Assembly (NCBI RefSeq): GCF_000744095.1 | Contig: NZ_JQLI01000001.1 | Span: 372,001-436,000 of the forward strand | DNA: 64,000 nt | Source: Cupriavidus necator A5-1 | GTDB lineage: Bacteria > Pseudomonadota > Gammaproteobacteria > Burkholderiales > Burkholderiaceae | Reading direction: 5' to 3' | In this document: piece by piece, positions 1 through 8,134 of the stretch | Numbering within the stretch: position 1 is the first letter of the stretch | Layout of the letters: each line of letters begins with the position of its first letter | Made by a program: the position numbers and the translations under genes | Notes under the pieces: generated by a model | Seen by the model: the letters and a program-made list of their open reading frames with translations, nothing else | What the model was told of the DNA's origin: nothing | Database searches by the model: none

Positions 1-364
1 TCCGGATCCGGATCAGTGGCTTTTTCCCAACCGCGCTGGCGGCCAGATGACCCGCTCCGGCGTGACAGACAGACTTAGGCTCGCCGCAGCCAGCGCTTCG
101 ACGCGCTGTCCGCAGCTTAAGACGAGACGCGTCTCTCCGCACATCATGAGGCACGCCACTGCCATGCATATGCTTCAGGCTGGCGTAGACCTCACGTTGA
201 TTGCGTTGTGGCTTGGCCATGAAAGCCCCGCCACCACCCATATGTACGTGGAAGCCGATCTGGCCATGAAACAGCGGGCACTAAACGCCATCCAGGCGCC
301 GCAGTTCAAACAGCGTCGGTATCGTCCTTCAAACAACATTCTGGCCTTCCTCGATGGCCTATGA
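1..364 (+). CDS. Tyrosine recombinase/integrase, C-terminal part (cut by window edge)
   Basis: The reading frame is open to the left edge, so only the end of the protein is seen. It carries the C-terminal catalytic signature of tyrosine recombinases: HIMRHATAMHML (the HxxR box), then WLGHESPATTHMYVEADL with the second conserved His (LGH) and the nucleophilic Tyr in THMYVEAD. These enzymes cut and rejoin DNA through a covalent Tyr-DNA link. The tail resembles integrases of Proteobacterial transposons and islands. The gene lies beside IS66, IS21 and IS630 sequences, so it probably belongs to a decayed mobile element. Whether the upstream part is intact cannot be told. Confidence 0.8.
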   Translation, partial: PDPDQWLFPNRAGGQMTRSGVTDRLRLAAASASTRCPQLKTRRVSPHIMRHATAMHMLQAGVDLTLIALWLGHESPATTHMYVEADLAMKQRALNAIQAPQFKQRRYRPSNNILAFLDGL

Positions 365-525
365 TTATGCTTGCCCCGGGAGTCGCGTTCATCCGCCGCT
401 TCCCATGGGCGTACTGTATTCCTGAACCCCTCTGGTAGCGCACGCTCGGCCCCGACTCGCCGCGGCCGGGCGCGCGACCGGCGGTAAAACACAGAAAGCA
501 AAACTCTGCATAATTCTGTCACGTG

Positions 526-758
526 GATAAGAACGAGATATCAGGCCGTTTGCAACCGCGAGAAGGTCGTGGCTGTTCAGCGACACTGTTGCCGGCGCGA
601 AGGCCAGCGCGATGGTCTATAGCCTGGTGCTCACGTGCCGGGCCTGCGGCGTTGAGCCGTATGCCTATCTGCTGCACGTGCTAACCGAGTTGCCGCAGCG
701 TGCCCCGGACGCGGACGTCACCGACCTGCTGCCGTTCAACTTCGCCAAACACCAATAG
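526..758 (+). pseudogene. IS66-family transposase, 3' remnant
   Basis: The frame ending at 756-758 encodes IRPFATARRSWLFSDT, then GAKASAMVYSLVLTCRACGV and a final LLPFNFAKHQ. This is the C-terminal end of IS66 TnpC transposases. The preceding DKNEI (526-540), equivalent to the conserved DNNxIE motif, lies in another frame, so about ten bases have been lost near 540. Nothing of the catalytic core upstream is recognisable and there is no start. It is a dead fragment. Confidence 0.75.
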
Positions 759-833
759 CGCTGCTGCGCCTGCCGCCTGAACGACGAACCGGCTGCAACC
801 AAGGCGCCGATCGGCCATATGGGGCACTCGCCC

Positions 834-846
834 GTTACACGGTAAC
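834..846. promoter_or_regulatory. GTTAC-N3-GTAAC dyad just past the end of the split regulator gene
   Basis: A 13-bp dyad (GTTAC ACG GTAAC) lies 10 bp beyond the stop codon of the IS21-split regulator gene. It has the same arms as the site at 3781-3793 inside that gene and the two stronger sites at 3952-3964 and 3981-3993 upstream of its start. It could be a binding site of the same regulator; that is inference. Confidence 0.35.
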
Positions 847-855
847 GAGCGAGCA

Positions 856-959
856 TTACCGGATCGCTTTGAAATAGAGGTCCCATTGCTCCGAATCCGG
901 ATCGAGCCGGCGCACGATTGCGTCGTCGGCTCGAACTATCAGCCGCTCCAGCATCTGAC
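856..959 (-). pseudogene. 3' part of IS21-interrupted small regulator gene
   Basis: The minus strand reads MLERLIVRADDAIVRR through EQWDLYFKAIR and stops at 856. On its own it has no start. Removing the IS21 element (960-3769) and one copy of its 6-bp target duplication joins it in frame to the 3770-3932 segment, giving an 86-residue protein. See that entry for the likely role. Confidence 0.7.
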
Positions 960-1078
960 TGCGTATTCCGGCCGATCGTGACCAGTCATTCCGGATTATC
1001 GTGACCGCGGATTCCGGCATCGTGACCGGCATTTCCGGTTTATCGTGACCAGCCGTTCCGGCGATCGTGACCGGCTCG
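960..1078. repeat. IS21 left-end multiple terminal repeats
   Basis: Four or five spaced units containing ATTCCGG or GTTCCGG alternate with ATCGTGACC over about 120 bp. Units of the same kind in the opposite orientation sit at the right end (about 3648-3769). Terminal arrays like this are typical binding sites for the IstA transposase. Confidence 0.7.
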
Positions 1079-1198
1079 CCGGGGAGCCATCTCACCACTG
1101 ACGTGGTGGCGTCCGGCTTGCCATGATCCGGTTGGGGATGTTGCGTATTGTTCAACCCAGGCTGTGGATAACCTTCTGCGTTTTTGCACGGAGAAGCG

Positions 1199-2714
1199 AT
1201 GCCCAAGCCCCCCATGACGATACGCATGATCAAAGACGTGTTACGACTCAAGCACGAGTCCGGACTGTCGCACGCCAGCATTGCCGCGGCGCTGCAAGTT
1301 TCCAAGGGCGTGGTGTCCAAGTATGTGTCGCTGGCCGCTGAGGCCGGACTGGCATGGGACCAGCTACGCGACCTCGACGAGGCGGCGATCGCCGCCCGCC
1401 TGCTGCCCAGCGCACGCAACAGCGCCTACGTGTCGCCGGACTATGCCCGCATCCATCAGGACCTGCGCCGCAAGGGCGTCACGCTGACCCTGCTGTGGCA
1501 GGAATATGTCGAGGCGCATCCCGGCGGCAAGACCTACCGGCACACGCAATTCTGCGAGCGCTACCACGCCTGGGCTAAGAGCCTGAAGCGCTCAATGCGC
1601 CAAACTCACAAGGCCGGTGAGAAGCTGTTCGTCGACTATGCCGGACCGACCATCGCCGTAGCCGACGGCGGCCGCGCCCACGTGTTTGTGGCGGCGCTCG
1701 GCGCTTCGAGCTTCACCTTCGCATGCGCCACGCCGCGCGAGACGATGGTGGACTGGATTGCCTCGATGGTGCGTGCCCTGACCTTTATCGGCGGCAGCCC
1801 TGAACTGATCGTCCCAGACAACCCGCGCGCCTTGATTGCCAATGCCGACCGTTATGAGCCGCGTGCTAACGAGACGGTGCTCGACTTCGCGCGCCATTAC
1901 GGCACCTCGGTGCTCCCTGCCCGCGCACGGCGTCCGCAGGACAAGGCGAAGGTCGAGGTGGCAGTACAGATCGTCGAGCGCTGGATCCTGGCCAGACTGC
2001 GCCATCAGCGCTTCGAGACCGTGCATGCGGTTGACCGGGCGATTGCGGCGCTGCTGCCCGCGCTCAACGAGCGCCCCTTCCAGAAGCTGCCGGGTAGCCG
2101 CGCCAGTGCCTTCGCCGCCCTGGATGCGCCGGCGCTGCGCCCATTCGGCGACGCCCTATGAGATCGCCAGGTTCCGTATCGTGAAGGTCCATGTGGACCA
2201 TCACGTCGAGATCCACAAGCATCGCTACAGCGTGCCACACGCCCTGGTCGGCCAGACCCTGGAAGCGCGCATCACCGCCCATGCGGTCGAACTGCTGCAC
2301 CGCGGCCAGCGCGTTGCGGTCCATGCGCGCGCGAGCACCGGCGGCTTCACCACCGTGCCCGAGCATCTGCCCGCGGCCCACCGCGCCCACCTTGAATGGA
2401 CCCCGCAGCGCCTCATCCGCTGGGGCGAGCAGATCGGCGGCGCGAGCGGCGCCGTCGTGCGCCGGCTGCTCGAGCAGCACAAGCATCCGGAGCACGGCTA
2501 CCGCGCCTGTCTGGGACTGCTGAACCTGGCCAAACGTTATGGCAAGGATCGTCTTGAGGCCGCCTGCGCCATTGCGCTGGAGCTCGGCGCCTATCAATAC
2601 CGCCACGTCAAGAACGTGCTCGAGACCGACCGCGATCGGCTAAGCGCTCCCCGTCCCGCCGAGTGGGTCAGTCCCGACCACGCCCACCTGCGCGGCCCCA
2701 GCTACTACCAGTGA
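1199..2714 (+). pseudogene. istA: istA, IS21 transposase, frameshifted
   Basis: IstA is the DDE transposase of IS21 elements. The start ATG at 1199 follows GGAGAAGCG. The N-terminal helix-turn-helix (SIAAALQVSKGVVSKYVSLA) and the integrase core (KLFVDYAGPT, then PELIVPDNP and ARPQDKAKVEVAV-like sequence) read in one frame until a stop at 2161. The family sequence then continues in another frame (ATPYEIARFRIVKVHVDHHVEI onward) to 2714. The switch lies at about 2143-2157, where the expected LRPLPATPYE has lost two bases (or gained one). Both halves are otherwise well conserved, so the lesion is recent or a sequencing error. The split removes the C-terminal DNA-binding region. Confidence 0.85.
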
Positions 2715-2831
2715 CGCCGTCTGCCAGGCAGCACTAACTCCCGCGATGCGCCTCAATGGCCCTCGCACACCGCTGGGCAGCACCCGCAGTCGATCTTGCT
2801 TGCCCGGCGCTCACAACCGGAACCCAATCTC

Positions 2832-3599
2832 ATGATGACCCATACCACGCTCGCGCAACTGCGCTCACTCAAGCTCGACGGCTTTGCCGCCGCCCTGGAA
2901 GAGCAGCTCGCTCAGCCCGGCGCCAGCGCGCTCGCCTTCGAGGAACGCCTGGCGCTGCTGATCGACCGCGAACTGCTCTGGCGCAATGACCGCAAGCTTG
3001 CCCGTCTCTTGCAGCGAGCCCGGCTCAAGTACCCCCAGGCCGCCATCGAAGACCTCGATGCCCGCCCCGGACGGGGCATTGATCGCAAACAGATCACTAG
3101 CCTCGCGCTGTCAGACTGGATCGCCACCGGACACACCGTCCTGATCGGTGGCCCGACCGGCGTCGGCAAGACCTGGCTGGCCTGCGCGCTGGCGCAGTAT
3201 GCCTGCCGGCGTGGGCATTCCGTCGCCTATCTACGCGTGCCCAGGCTGGCCGAAGAGCTGCGCATCCTGCATGGCAGTGGTGGCTTCGGCAAATGGCTGC
3301 TGCAGATGGCCAAGACCGACCTGCTTGTGCTGGACGACTGGGCGGTGGCACCTCTGGATGCCATCACGCGCAATGATCTGCTTGAACTCATCGACGACCG
3401 CGGCAGCAGCCGCGGGCTGCTCATCACTTCCCAATTGCCGGTCGAACACTGGCATGGCTGGATCGGCGACCCCACCATCGCCGATGCGATTCTCGATCGA
3501 CTGATGCACCGCATTCACCGCATCACGTTGGCCGGCGACTCAATGAGAAAGACTGCTCAAAAAACGAGCACCACATCCAGCGGCAGCCCCACTGCCTAG
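2832..3599 (+). CDS. istB: IstB, IS21 helper ATPase
   Basis: IstB is the AAA+ helper ATPase that selects targets and activates the IstA transposase. The 255-residue product has Walker A (GGPTGVGKT, about residues 103-111), Walker B (LLVLDDW) and the family ending (GDSMRK). The start is placed at ATG 2832 (a second ATG follows at 2835) because these match the usual N-terminus (MMTHTTLAQLRSLKLDG). It is co-directional with istA and close behind it, as in all IS21 elements. It appears intact. Confidence 0.9.
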   Translation: MMTHTTLAQLRSLKLDGFAAALEEQLAQPGASALAFEERLALLIDRELLWRNDRKLARLLQRARLKYPQAAIEDLDARPGRGIDRKQITSLALSDWIATGHTVLIGGPTGVGKTWLACALAQYACRRGHSVAYLRVPRLAEELRILHGSGGFGKWLLQMAKTDLLVLDDWAVAPLDAITRNDLLELIDDRGSSRGLLITSQLPVEHWHGWIGDPTIADAILDRLMHRIHRITLAGDSMRKTAQKTSTTSSGSPTA

Positions 3600-3647
3600 C
3601 CTGGCAGAGTAGAATCCGTCCCCGCGCAACACCCTCAACCGATCACC

Positions 3648-3769
3648 GGTCACGATGCCGGAATTGCCGGTCACGACCAACCGGAAACCGCGGGGAAACA
3701 GCGGTCACGATAAAGCGGAATCCGCGGTCACGATGCCGGAATCGGCGGTCACATTCACCGGAATACGCA
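3648..3769. repeat. IS21 right-end multiple terminal repeats
   Basis: Repeated GGTCACGAT...CCGGAAT units form the mirror of the 960-1078 array, ending in the inverted terminal 12-mer at 3758-3769. They are interpreted as transposase-binding sites. Confidence 0.7.
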
Positions 3770-3932
3770 TCTGACGCTTCGTTACCGCGTAACGGCGTGC
3801 CAGGCGCGCGAGTGCGAGATCCACTTCGCTACTTACCCACATGTCCAGCCGACGTTCTCCGTTGCCATCCTTGCCCGCTGTCGCGCGCCTTGCCCGATAG
3901 GCCGCCTGCCGCTGGGCTGTCGTCTGCGCCAT
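3770..3932 (-). pseudogene. 5' part of IS21-interrupted small plasmid-type regulator
   Basis: Rejoining this with 856-959 gives an 86-residue protein starting MAQTTAQRQAAYRARR, with a core ERRLDMWVSSEVDLALARLA and then VTKRQMLERLI. The pattern (basic N-terminus, a strand, two helices) is like small replication/partition or ribbon-helix-helix regulators of plasmids; this is family-level resemblance only. The start at 3932 is chosen because AAGGAG lies 6-7 bases before it; an upstream in-frame ATG at 3950 lacks such a site. Two GTTACC-N-GGTAAC dyads lie directly upstream, which suggests autoregulation. The IS21 insertion falls in codon 54-55 and must inactivate it. Confidence 0.65.
3781..3793. 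promoter_or_regulatory. GTTAC-N3-GTAAC dyad inside the regulator gene
   Basis: GTTAC CGC GTAAC lies inside the coding sequence of the split regulator (codons for YAVTK on the minus strand). It shares arms with the upstream operator candidates and with 834-846. It may be chance within coding sequence or an intragenic operator. Confidence 0.3.
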
Positions 3933-3951
3933 CCCGCACTCCTTCGTCATG

Positions 3952-3993
3952 GTTACCCGGTAACGTTCCGTATTGCGTACGTTACCGGGTAAC
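3952..3993. promoter_or_regulatory. Paired GTTACC-N-GGTAAC operators upstream of the split regulator
   Basis: Two 13-bp dyads, GTTACCCGGTAAC (3952-3964) and GTTACCGGGTAAC (3981-3993), are exact reverse complements of each other with centres 29 bp apart, close to three helical turns. They sit 20-61 bp upstream of the regulator's start codon, where a promoter would lie. Two helically phased dimer sites are the usual layout for an autorepressor. The assignment to this regulator is inference. Confidence 0.6.
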
Positions 3994-4253
3994 AGTTCGA
4001 CTCAACAAGGTGTGCTGGATTTAGCGGTTACAGGGCTGTTACTTGGCAATATCCTTGCGAACGTTCGAAATCAGTTTGGATTGCTGCATTTTGCTCTTGC
4101 ATACGGCGAGGCAGATGCCTCGGCAAGAACAGATGCATCAGCGATGCTTAGGGTTTTAACGCCGGAAAGTCTGTCACCGCACATTCAACATAACGCCCGT
4201 TCTGGAGCTTTTCGTCTGTCGTTTGTTGGCCGCGGCCTTCGGCTTCCCCTTCC

Positions 4254-4326
4254 TCAAAGCGCAATGACGTATTGCCAAAGAACCATTGCGCCAACGTTCA
4301 CGGCGACAGTGCCCCAGAACGCTACT
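4254..4326 (-). pseudogene. C-terminal remnant of the cold-shock/DUF1294 gene, cut off by IS630
   Basis: The minus strand reads VAFWGTVAVNVGAMVLWQYV and ends at a TGA at 4254. This is the last transmembrane helix expected of DUF1294 proteins, after the RKxxF motif that closes the 5419-5928 gene. Excising the IS630 element brings the pieces together in the same frame, with one TAA codon at the joint where Gln (CAA) would be expected. So either one base changed at the junction or the element's exact boundary differs slightly. Confidence 0.6.
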
Positions 4327-4328
4327 TA

Positions 4329-5425
4329 CTCATAAGTCAGTAACTTAGCGGACAAATGGTCTATGCTTGAGCGAAAGTCATTGAAGGGAGCGCTCATGAA
4401 ACGGGACGGTCGCAGCCTGGCTCACAACACGCTTGAAGAAATGCGCATCCTGGCGGTGCAACGCATGGCCGAGGGGGAGCATCCGGATGATGTCGCGGCA
4501 TCGCTTGGGATGAATCGGTCGTGGGCGTACAAGATTCGCGCCCAGGCGCGCGGCCGTGGTGTACGGGCGCTGCGCTCGACCAAAGGCACGGGTCGCCCGC
4601 GCACGCTCACGCCCGCGCAGGAGCAGCGGGTGCTGCGATGGATCAACGGCAAGAATCCGATGCAGTACGGGTTCGATTTCGGGCTGTGGACGCGCAACCT
4701 GGTTCGCGAACTGGTGCAGCAAAAGTTCGGCGTGACGCTGAGTCTGGCCTCGATCGGCGCAATGCTGGCACGCCTGAACCTGACGCCGCAAAAGCCGCTG
4801 CAGCGCGCTTACCAACGCGATCCGGAGGCAATCGATCGCTGGCGGCACGACACGTATCCGGCCATTGCCAGGCAGGCTCGTGAGCAGAAGGCGGATATCT
4901 TCTTCTGGGACGAATCGGGCTTTCGAGCTGACTCGGTGCATGGCAAGACCTGGGCGCCGCGCGGCGAAACGCCCGTAGTCGAGCGGCCGGGCCAGCGGCA
5001 AAGCATGAGCGCGGCGTCCGCCGTCAATTCGAAGGGTGCCTTCTGGTTTGCCACGTACGAAGGCGGGCTCAGCGGTGAGTTGTTCGTCACGCTGCTCAAG
5101 AAGCTGATGTTCAATCGAAAGAAGGCGGTACATCTGATCGTCGACGGATTGCCAGCGCATAAGAAAGCCATCGTCAAGGACTACGTTGCCAGTACGCAAG
5201 GAAAACTGACCTTGCATTTCCTGCCCGGTTACGCACCGGACCTCAATCCGGATGAGTTAGTGTGGAGTCACGTCAAGCGCAGCGGCGTCGCGCGCTCCCC
5301 TTTGCAAAAAGGCGAAAAGCTGGGCCCGCGAATTCATGAGCAGCTTGCACAAATTAGACGCAGCCCGAAGCTCGTGCGCTCGTTCTTCAGGCACCCATCT
5401 GTCCGCTATATTTCTGACTTATGAG
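4329..5425 (+). mobile_element. IS630-family insertion sequence, complete
   Basis: The ends CTCATAAGTCAG (4329-4340) and CTGACTTATGAG (5414-5425) are perfect 12-bp inverted repeats, with weaker similarity continuing to TAGCGGACA on each side. Both ends abut a TA dinucleotide (4327-4328 and 5426-5427), the target duplicated by IS630/Tc1 elements. It holds one intact transposase gene. It is inserted near the end of a cold-shock/DUF1294 gene on the minus strand. Confidence 0.88.
4396..5424 (+). CDS. IS630-family transposase
   Basis: This DDE transposase of the IS630/Tc1 superfamily has 342 residues. It has an N-terminal helix-turn-helix (DVAASLGMNRSWAYKI), a GRPRTL linker, and the catalytic core: FFWDESGFR (first Asp), LIVDGLPAHKK (second Asp) and APDLNPDELVW (Glu). 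ATG 4396 is chosen over the in-frame ATG 4363 because GGAG precedes it by five bases and it matches the usual MKRDGRSL start. The stop codon lies inside the right inverted repeat. It appears functional. Confidence 0.9.
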   Translation: MKRDGRSLAHNTLEEMRILAVQRMAEGEHPDDVAASLGMNRSWAYKIRAQARGRGVRALRSTKGTGRPRTLTPAQEQRVLRWINGKNPMQYGFDFGLWTRNLVRELVQQKFGVTLSLASIGAMLARLNLTPQKPLQRAYQRDPEAIDRWRHDTYPAIARQAREQKADIFFWDESGFRADSVHGKTWAPRGETPVVERPGQRQSMSAASAVNSKGAFWFATYEGGLSGELFVTLLKKLMFNRKKAVHLIVDGLPAHKKAIVKDYVASTQGKLTLHFLPGYAPDLNPDELVWSHVKRSGVARSPLQKGEKLGPRIHEQLAQIRRSPKLVRSFFRHPSVRYISDL

Positions 5426-5928
5426 TAAAACTCCCGCTTCCGGTTCTTGTGTCGAAGCAGGTGCTGGGCGGCAAGCGCGCCCGGCGAACCGCCGCAGAGC
5501 GCGAGTAGGTGCAGAGTGGTCTCAGGCGTACGCCAGGCGTTTCGGCTGGCCCGCGTCTTATCGTCTGCATAAGCGAAGAACGTGATAATGCTGGCCAGGA
5601 TGCTGACAATGCCGGCCTGGCGCGGGAAATAGCCAACCAGCGCGCCGCCCACGATAAGACCCAAGGTCGCCAGACCCGCGAACACCGGCCAAGGGCTCGC
5701 GTCTGACCGCGGCTTCGGTGCACCGACGATTGCGACGTTCAGGGCTTGTATCCGGCCGTCCTTGCCTTTGCCCAGTTCAAAGTTCACGCGATCGCCAGGG
5801 GTCGGCGTCATGGATCGCGTTTGTAGCGCGGTGACGTGAAAGAAGACATCTTTCGTGTCCGCGTGGACGTCGATAAAACCAAAGCCCTTGTCTGCATGCC
5901 ATGTCTTGACCCGACCTGCTTTCTTCAT
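5419..5928 (-). pseudogene. Cold-shock domain plus DUF1294 membrane protein, C-terminus replaced by IS630 end
   Basis: The N-terminal 65 residues are a cold-shock domain with both RNA-binding motifs (KGFGFIDV and KDVFFHVTAL), so the protein probably binds single-stranded nucleic acid. Two hydrophobic segments follow (about 80-100 and 105-120), then the DUF1294 motif WRTPETTLHLLALCGGSPGAL and HKNRKREF. Normally a last membrane helix follows; here the frame runs into the IS630 end and stops after YS. The missing helix is found at 4254-4326. The N-terminal domain could still be made. Confidence 0.8.
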
Positions 5929-6149
5929 GGTTTTCGTCTGGTGTTGCGCGAAGGATCAAGTTTAAGGGATACCGTTAGGCGAGACGATGGCGAAATCCGC
6001 GAAGTCAGCGGGGTATATATCGGCTGCTCTGCCACCCGTAGTCGGTGGGGTGTTGGCTTGTTGCAACCCGCCTTGCATGTCAGATCGGTTAGATTTGCCA
6101 ATGGCGGGACGCCGTGGCAATGACATGAAGAACAACAACAGGTAGAGAA

Positions 6150-7094
6150 ATGGGTCGCAGGAGAAAGGGGCCGTCGCTTAGCGAGGTGTTGATGGATGCG
6201 CCGTGGTGGGTATCCGCCGCGTTGGCCGTGGGTGCGTACATTGTGTTCCGCGGAATCTTGCCAGCTATATTCGCGTCGAGTCCATTGTTGTCGGGCATTT
6301 CCGTGTTAAGCCAGTCGTTAGCCTGGGTTCCCGCCGCCATGTTCGGCTTCCTGGGTGTTCTGTCATACATCCGTGCGCGGGGTAGGGAGGGGGCCGGGCA
6401 GCAAGAAGTTCCGATGAGGGCTCGGCGCTCCCGCACAAGCCGACCGTCGTCGCCCCCCATGTCACCCCGGCACTCCGGTGAATCCGCCGAGTCAAAGGAG
6501 GCCGTTAGCCCGCCGGCGCGGACAGCACCCGTACCTGAGAAGCCAGAAATCAATAGCTGGACGCTGGATGCCCTCAAGCTGTTAGAGTGGAAGCGATTTG
6601 AGCTGCTTTGTGTTGGGTACTACGAAGCGATGGGGTTCGTGGTCAAGACTGTCCCCCATGGTCCCGATGGCGGCATCGATGCAACCTTGTACAAAGCAGG
6701 CCTGGATGTTCCCGTGGCCGTGGTCCAATGCAAAGCATGGAGTAAGCCGGTGAAGGTGGAGCAGGTCCGCGCACTTGCCGGTGTCATGCACGAACACAAG
6801 GTGCGTAGAGGCGTTTTCTGGTCGTTGTCAGGCTATGTCGGGCGGCCGGTAAAGGAGTCGGCAGACCGAGCCGGCATTCAATTACTTGATGGTGCGGGCA
6901 TCGTCGAACGGATCTGCGCCCTCGATCAGTACAAGCAAGCGACGTTGCTGAAGCAGGCGTTTCGGGGCGACTACCGGACGCCGACATGCGCGGCCTGCGG
7001 AATCAAGATGGTTGAGCGGAAAGGGTCAGCCGGTGCATTCTGGGGTTGCCAAAACTATCCCGGTTGCAAGGTCAGACTGTCCCGCAACGTCTAG
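6150..7094 (+). CDS. Membrane-anchored Mrr-like restriction endonuclease with zinc ribbon
   Basis: A 314-residue protein. Two hydrophobic helices (about 18-40 and 50-72) are followed by a Pro/Ser/Arg-rich linker. Then comes an Mrr_cat nuclease fold: WKRFELLCVGYYEAMGF, the catalytic PDGGIDATLY (Asp) and VAVVQCKAW (QxK variant of ExK). The C-terminus is a topoisomerase-type zinc ribbon, with four cysteines in CAAC and CQNYPGC arrangement. Mrr proteins cut modified DNA; the membrane-bound zinc-ribbon type is widespread, and its job is less clear (DNA uptake control or defence have been proposed). No partner gene is adjacent. It appears intact. Confidence 0.85.
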   Translation: MGRRRKGPSLSEVLMDAPWWVSAALAVGAYIVFRGILPAIFASSPLLSGISVLSQSLAWVPAAMFGFLGVLSYIRARGREGAGQQEVPMRARRSRTSRPSSPPMSPRHSGESAESKEAVSPPARTAPVPEKPEINSWTLDALKLLEWKRFELLCVGYYEAMGFVVKTVPHGPDGGIDATLYKAGLDVPVAVVQCKAWSKPVKVEQVRALAGVMHEHKVRRGVFWSLSGYVGRPVKESADRAGIQLLDGAGIVERICALDQYKQATLLKQAFRGDYRTPTCAACGIKMVERKGSAGAFWGCQNYPGCKVRLSRNV

Positions 7095-7336
7095 GAACCG
7101 GCTCGATCAGTCATCGCCGCCGCGCTCTCAGTCAACAAGGTGCCCCCGGGGAAGGCTGGCTTTCCGGCAGGCTCGAGCGCCGATTTTCTGCCTTGATACC
7201 GACACGATGCTTTAGGTTGCGAGGTATGTCTCATGAACGGTCTGCGGCATCGCCAGAGCCAGGTCTTCATCACTGGAGAGGCGGAGCTGCGCGGACGCCG
7301 GCAAGGACCTGCCGCCTCTATCCGGTCGGCTCTTCC

Positions 7337-7369
7337 CGACCCCTATGCGCAGGTCGCAACTATGCGTAG
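7337..7369 (+). repeat. 33-bp inverted repeat, left copy
   Basis: It begins CGACCCCTATGCGCAGG and ends CTATGCGTAG. The exact reverse complement is at 7756-7788, 386 bp away. Perfect identity over 33 bp at this spacing is unlikely by chance. It may mark the ends of a small non-autonomous element or recombination sites. Confidence 0.8.
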
Positions 7370-7755
7370 ATGGCGTGAAATCCTCGGGTACCGGACCAAC
7401 TCCGAGGGGTTTCTGGCCCGATACTGTCTGCGCATAGTTATAGCGTCCGAAGTAACCGCATGCGTGTATCCCGTGCCTATAACCGATGCATGGTTGTGTC
7501 GGCAGGCTTTATTCGTGCGAGTACCTTCTTTTCATCGAGGGTTGGCTTCGACATAACGGTGGAGTGGTCTTGGTGCTCTCGTGGCGTGCCAGAGTGTAAT
7601 GACCCTGTACGGCACGCCGGATCGCGAAAGCCATCATAGCCGCCTTAAGTGGCACCACCACTTCAGTCTGCAGCGGAAACTATGCTCAGCGCTCCACTGA
7701 ACCGCCATGCCAGAAGCTGCGCCGCCGCCGGACTCGATCAGACGCCCTGCGCGAC

Positions 7756-7788
7756 CTACGCATAGTTGCGACCTGCGCATAGGGGTCG
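7756..7788 (-). repeat. 33-bp inverted repeat, right copy
   Basis: Exact reverse complement of 7337-7369. Each copy itself contains a near-dyad CTATGCGCAG...CTATGCGTAG, reminiscent of recombinase or transposase arm sites. No flanking target duplication was recognised. Confidence 0.8.
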
Positions 7789-8134
7789 CTGCAAATCTCT
7801 GCATAGCGACCCATTGCGGCCTGTCGACCCAGCGTGACATCTATGGCGGCTTTCAAGGTACAACGGCCGCTCGTCGATTCGCATGGGGGACGGAGTTCGG
7901 CCATTGCCGATGAAACAGTCGCGGGCTAGGCGGCGGCCTTACGCCCTTCACCACATAACACTGCCTGTTGTCGGGGCGTCCCGCCGCGAAGGTCCGCTGT
8001 TTGGAGGTTCTTTCCGTGCCGCCCTATCAAGAGGAAATCTCCGCGGTCGCGATCACGGCGACAAAGACACTAAGTGGCACAAGGTGCGTAAATTCGTGGT
8101 GGCGCAGAACGGTCAAAACCGCAGCCGCAATCGA

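Larger units (their letters stand above)
960..3769 (+). mobile_element. IS21-family insertion sequence, complete, with target duplication
   Basis: The element runs between 12-bp perfect inverted ends, TGCGTATTCCGG at 960-971 and its complement at 3758-3769. It is flanked by the direct repeat TCTGAC at 954-959 and 3770-3775, a target duplication of a size known for IS21. Inside are istA (frameshifted) and istB. Both ends carry several degenerate copies of a ...TTCCGG...CGTGACC... unit, as expected of IS21 transposase-binding sites. It has split a small gene on the minus strand. Because istA is shifted, the copy is probably not autonomous unless the lesion is a sequencing error. Confidence 0.88.
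7095..8134. other. Gene-poor 1-kb stretch
   Basis: No convincing coding region was found on either strand. Frames here are short and lack family motifs. The stretch contains a 33-bp perfect inverted repeat pair (7337-7369 and 7756-7788) and shorter fragments of the same GCGCATAG motif (about 7430 and 7800), so it is probably relic mobile DNA. Confidence 0.5.

Noticed and set aside
2140..2165. Programmed frameshift in istA
   Set aside because: IS21 istA is not known to use one, and no slippery heptamer or structure was seen at the shift; a lesion is simpler.
954..3775. 9-bp target duplication (GCATCTGAC) for the IS21
   Set aside because: The last three bases of the IS are themselves GCA, so only the 6 bp TCTGAC can be counted as duplicated target.
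3973..4335. 120-codon plus-strand frame
   Set aside because: It crosses the C-terminal remnant of the cold-shock/DUF1294 gene on the other strand and the IS630 end; no recognisable family.
4378..5217. 279-codon minus-strand frame inside the IS630 transposase
   Set aside because: Shadow of an intact DDE transposase.
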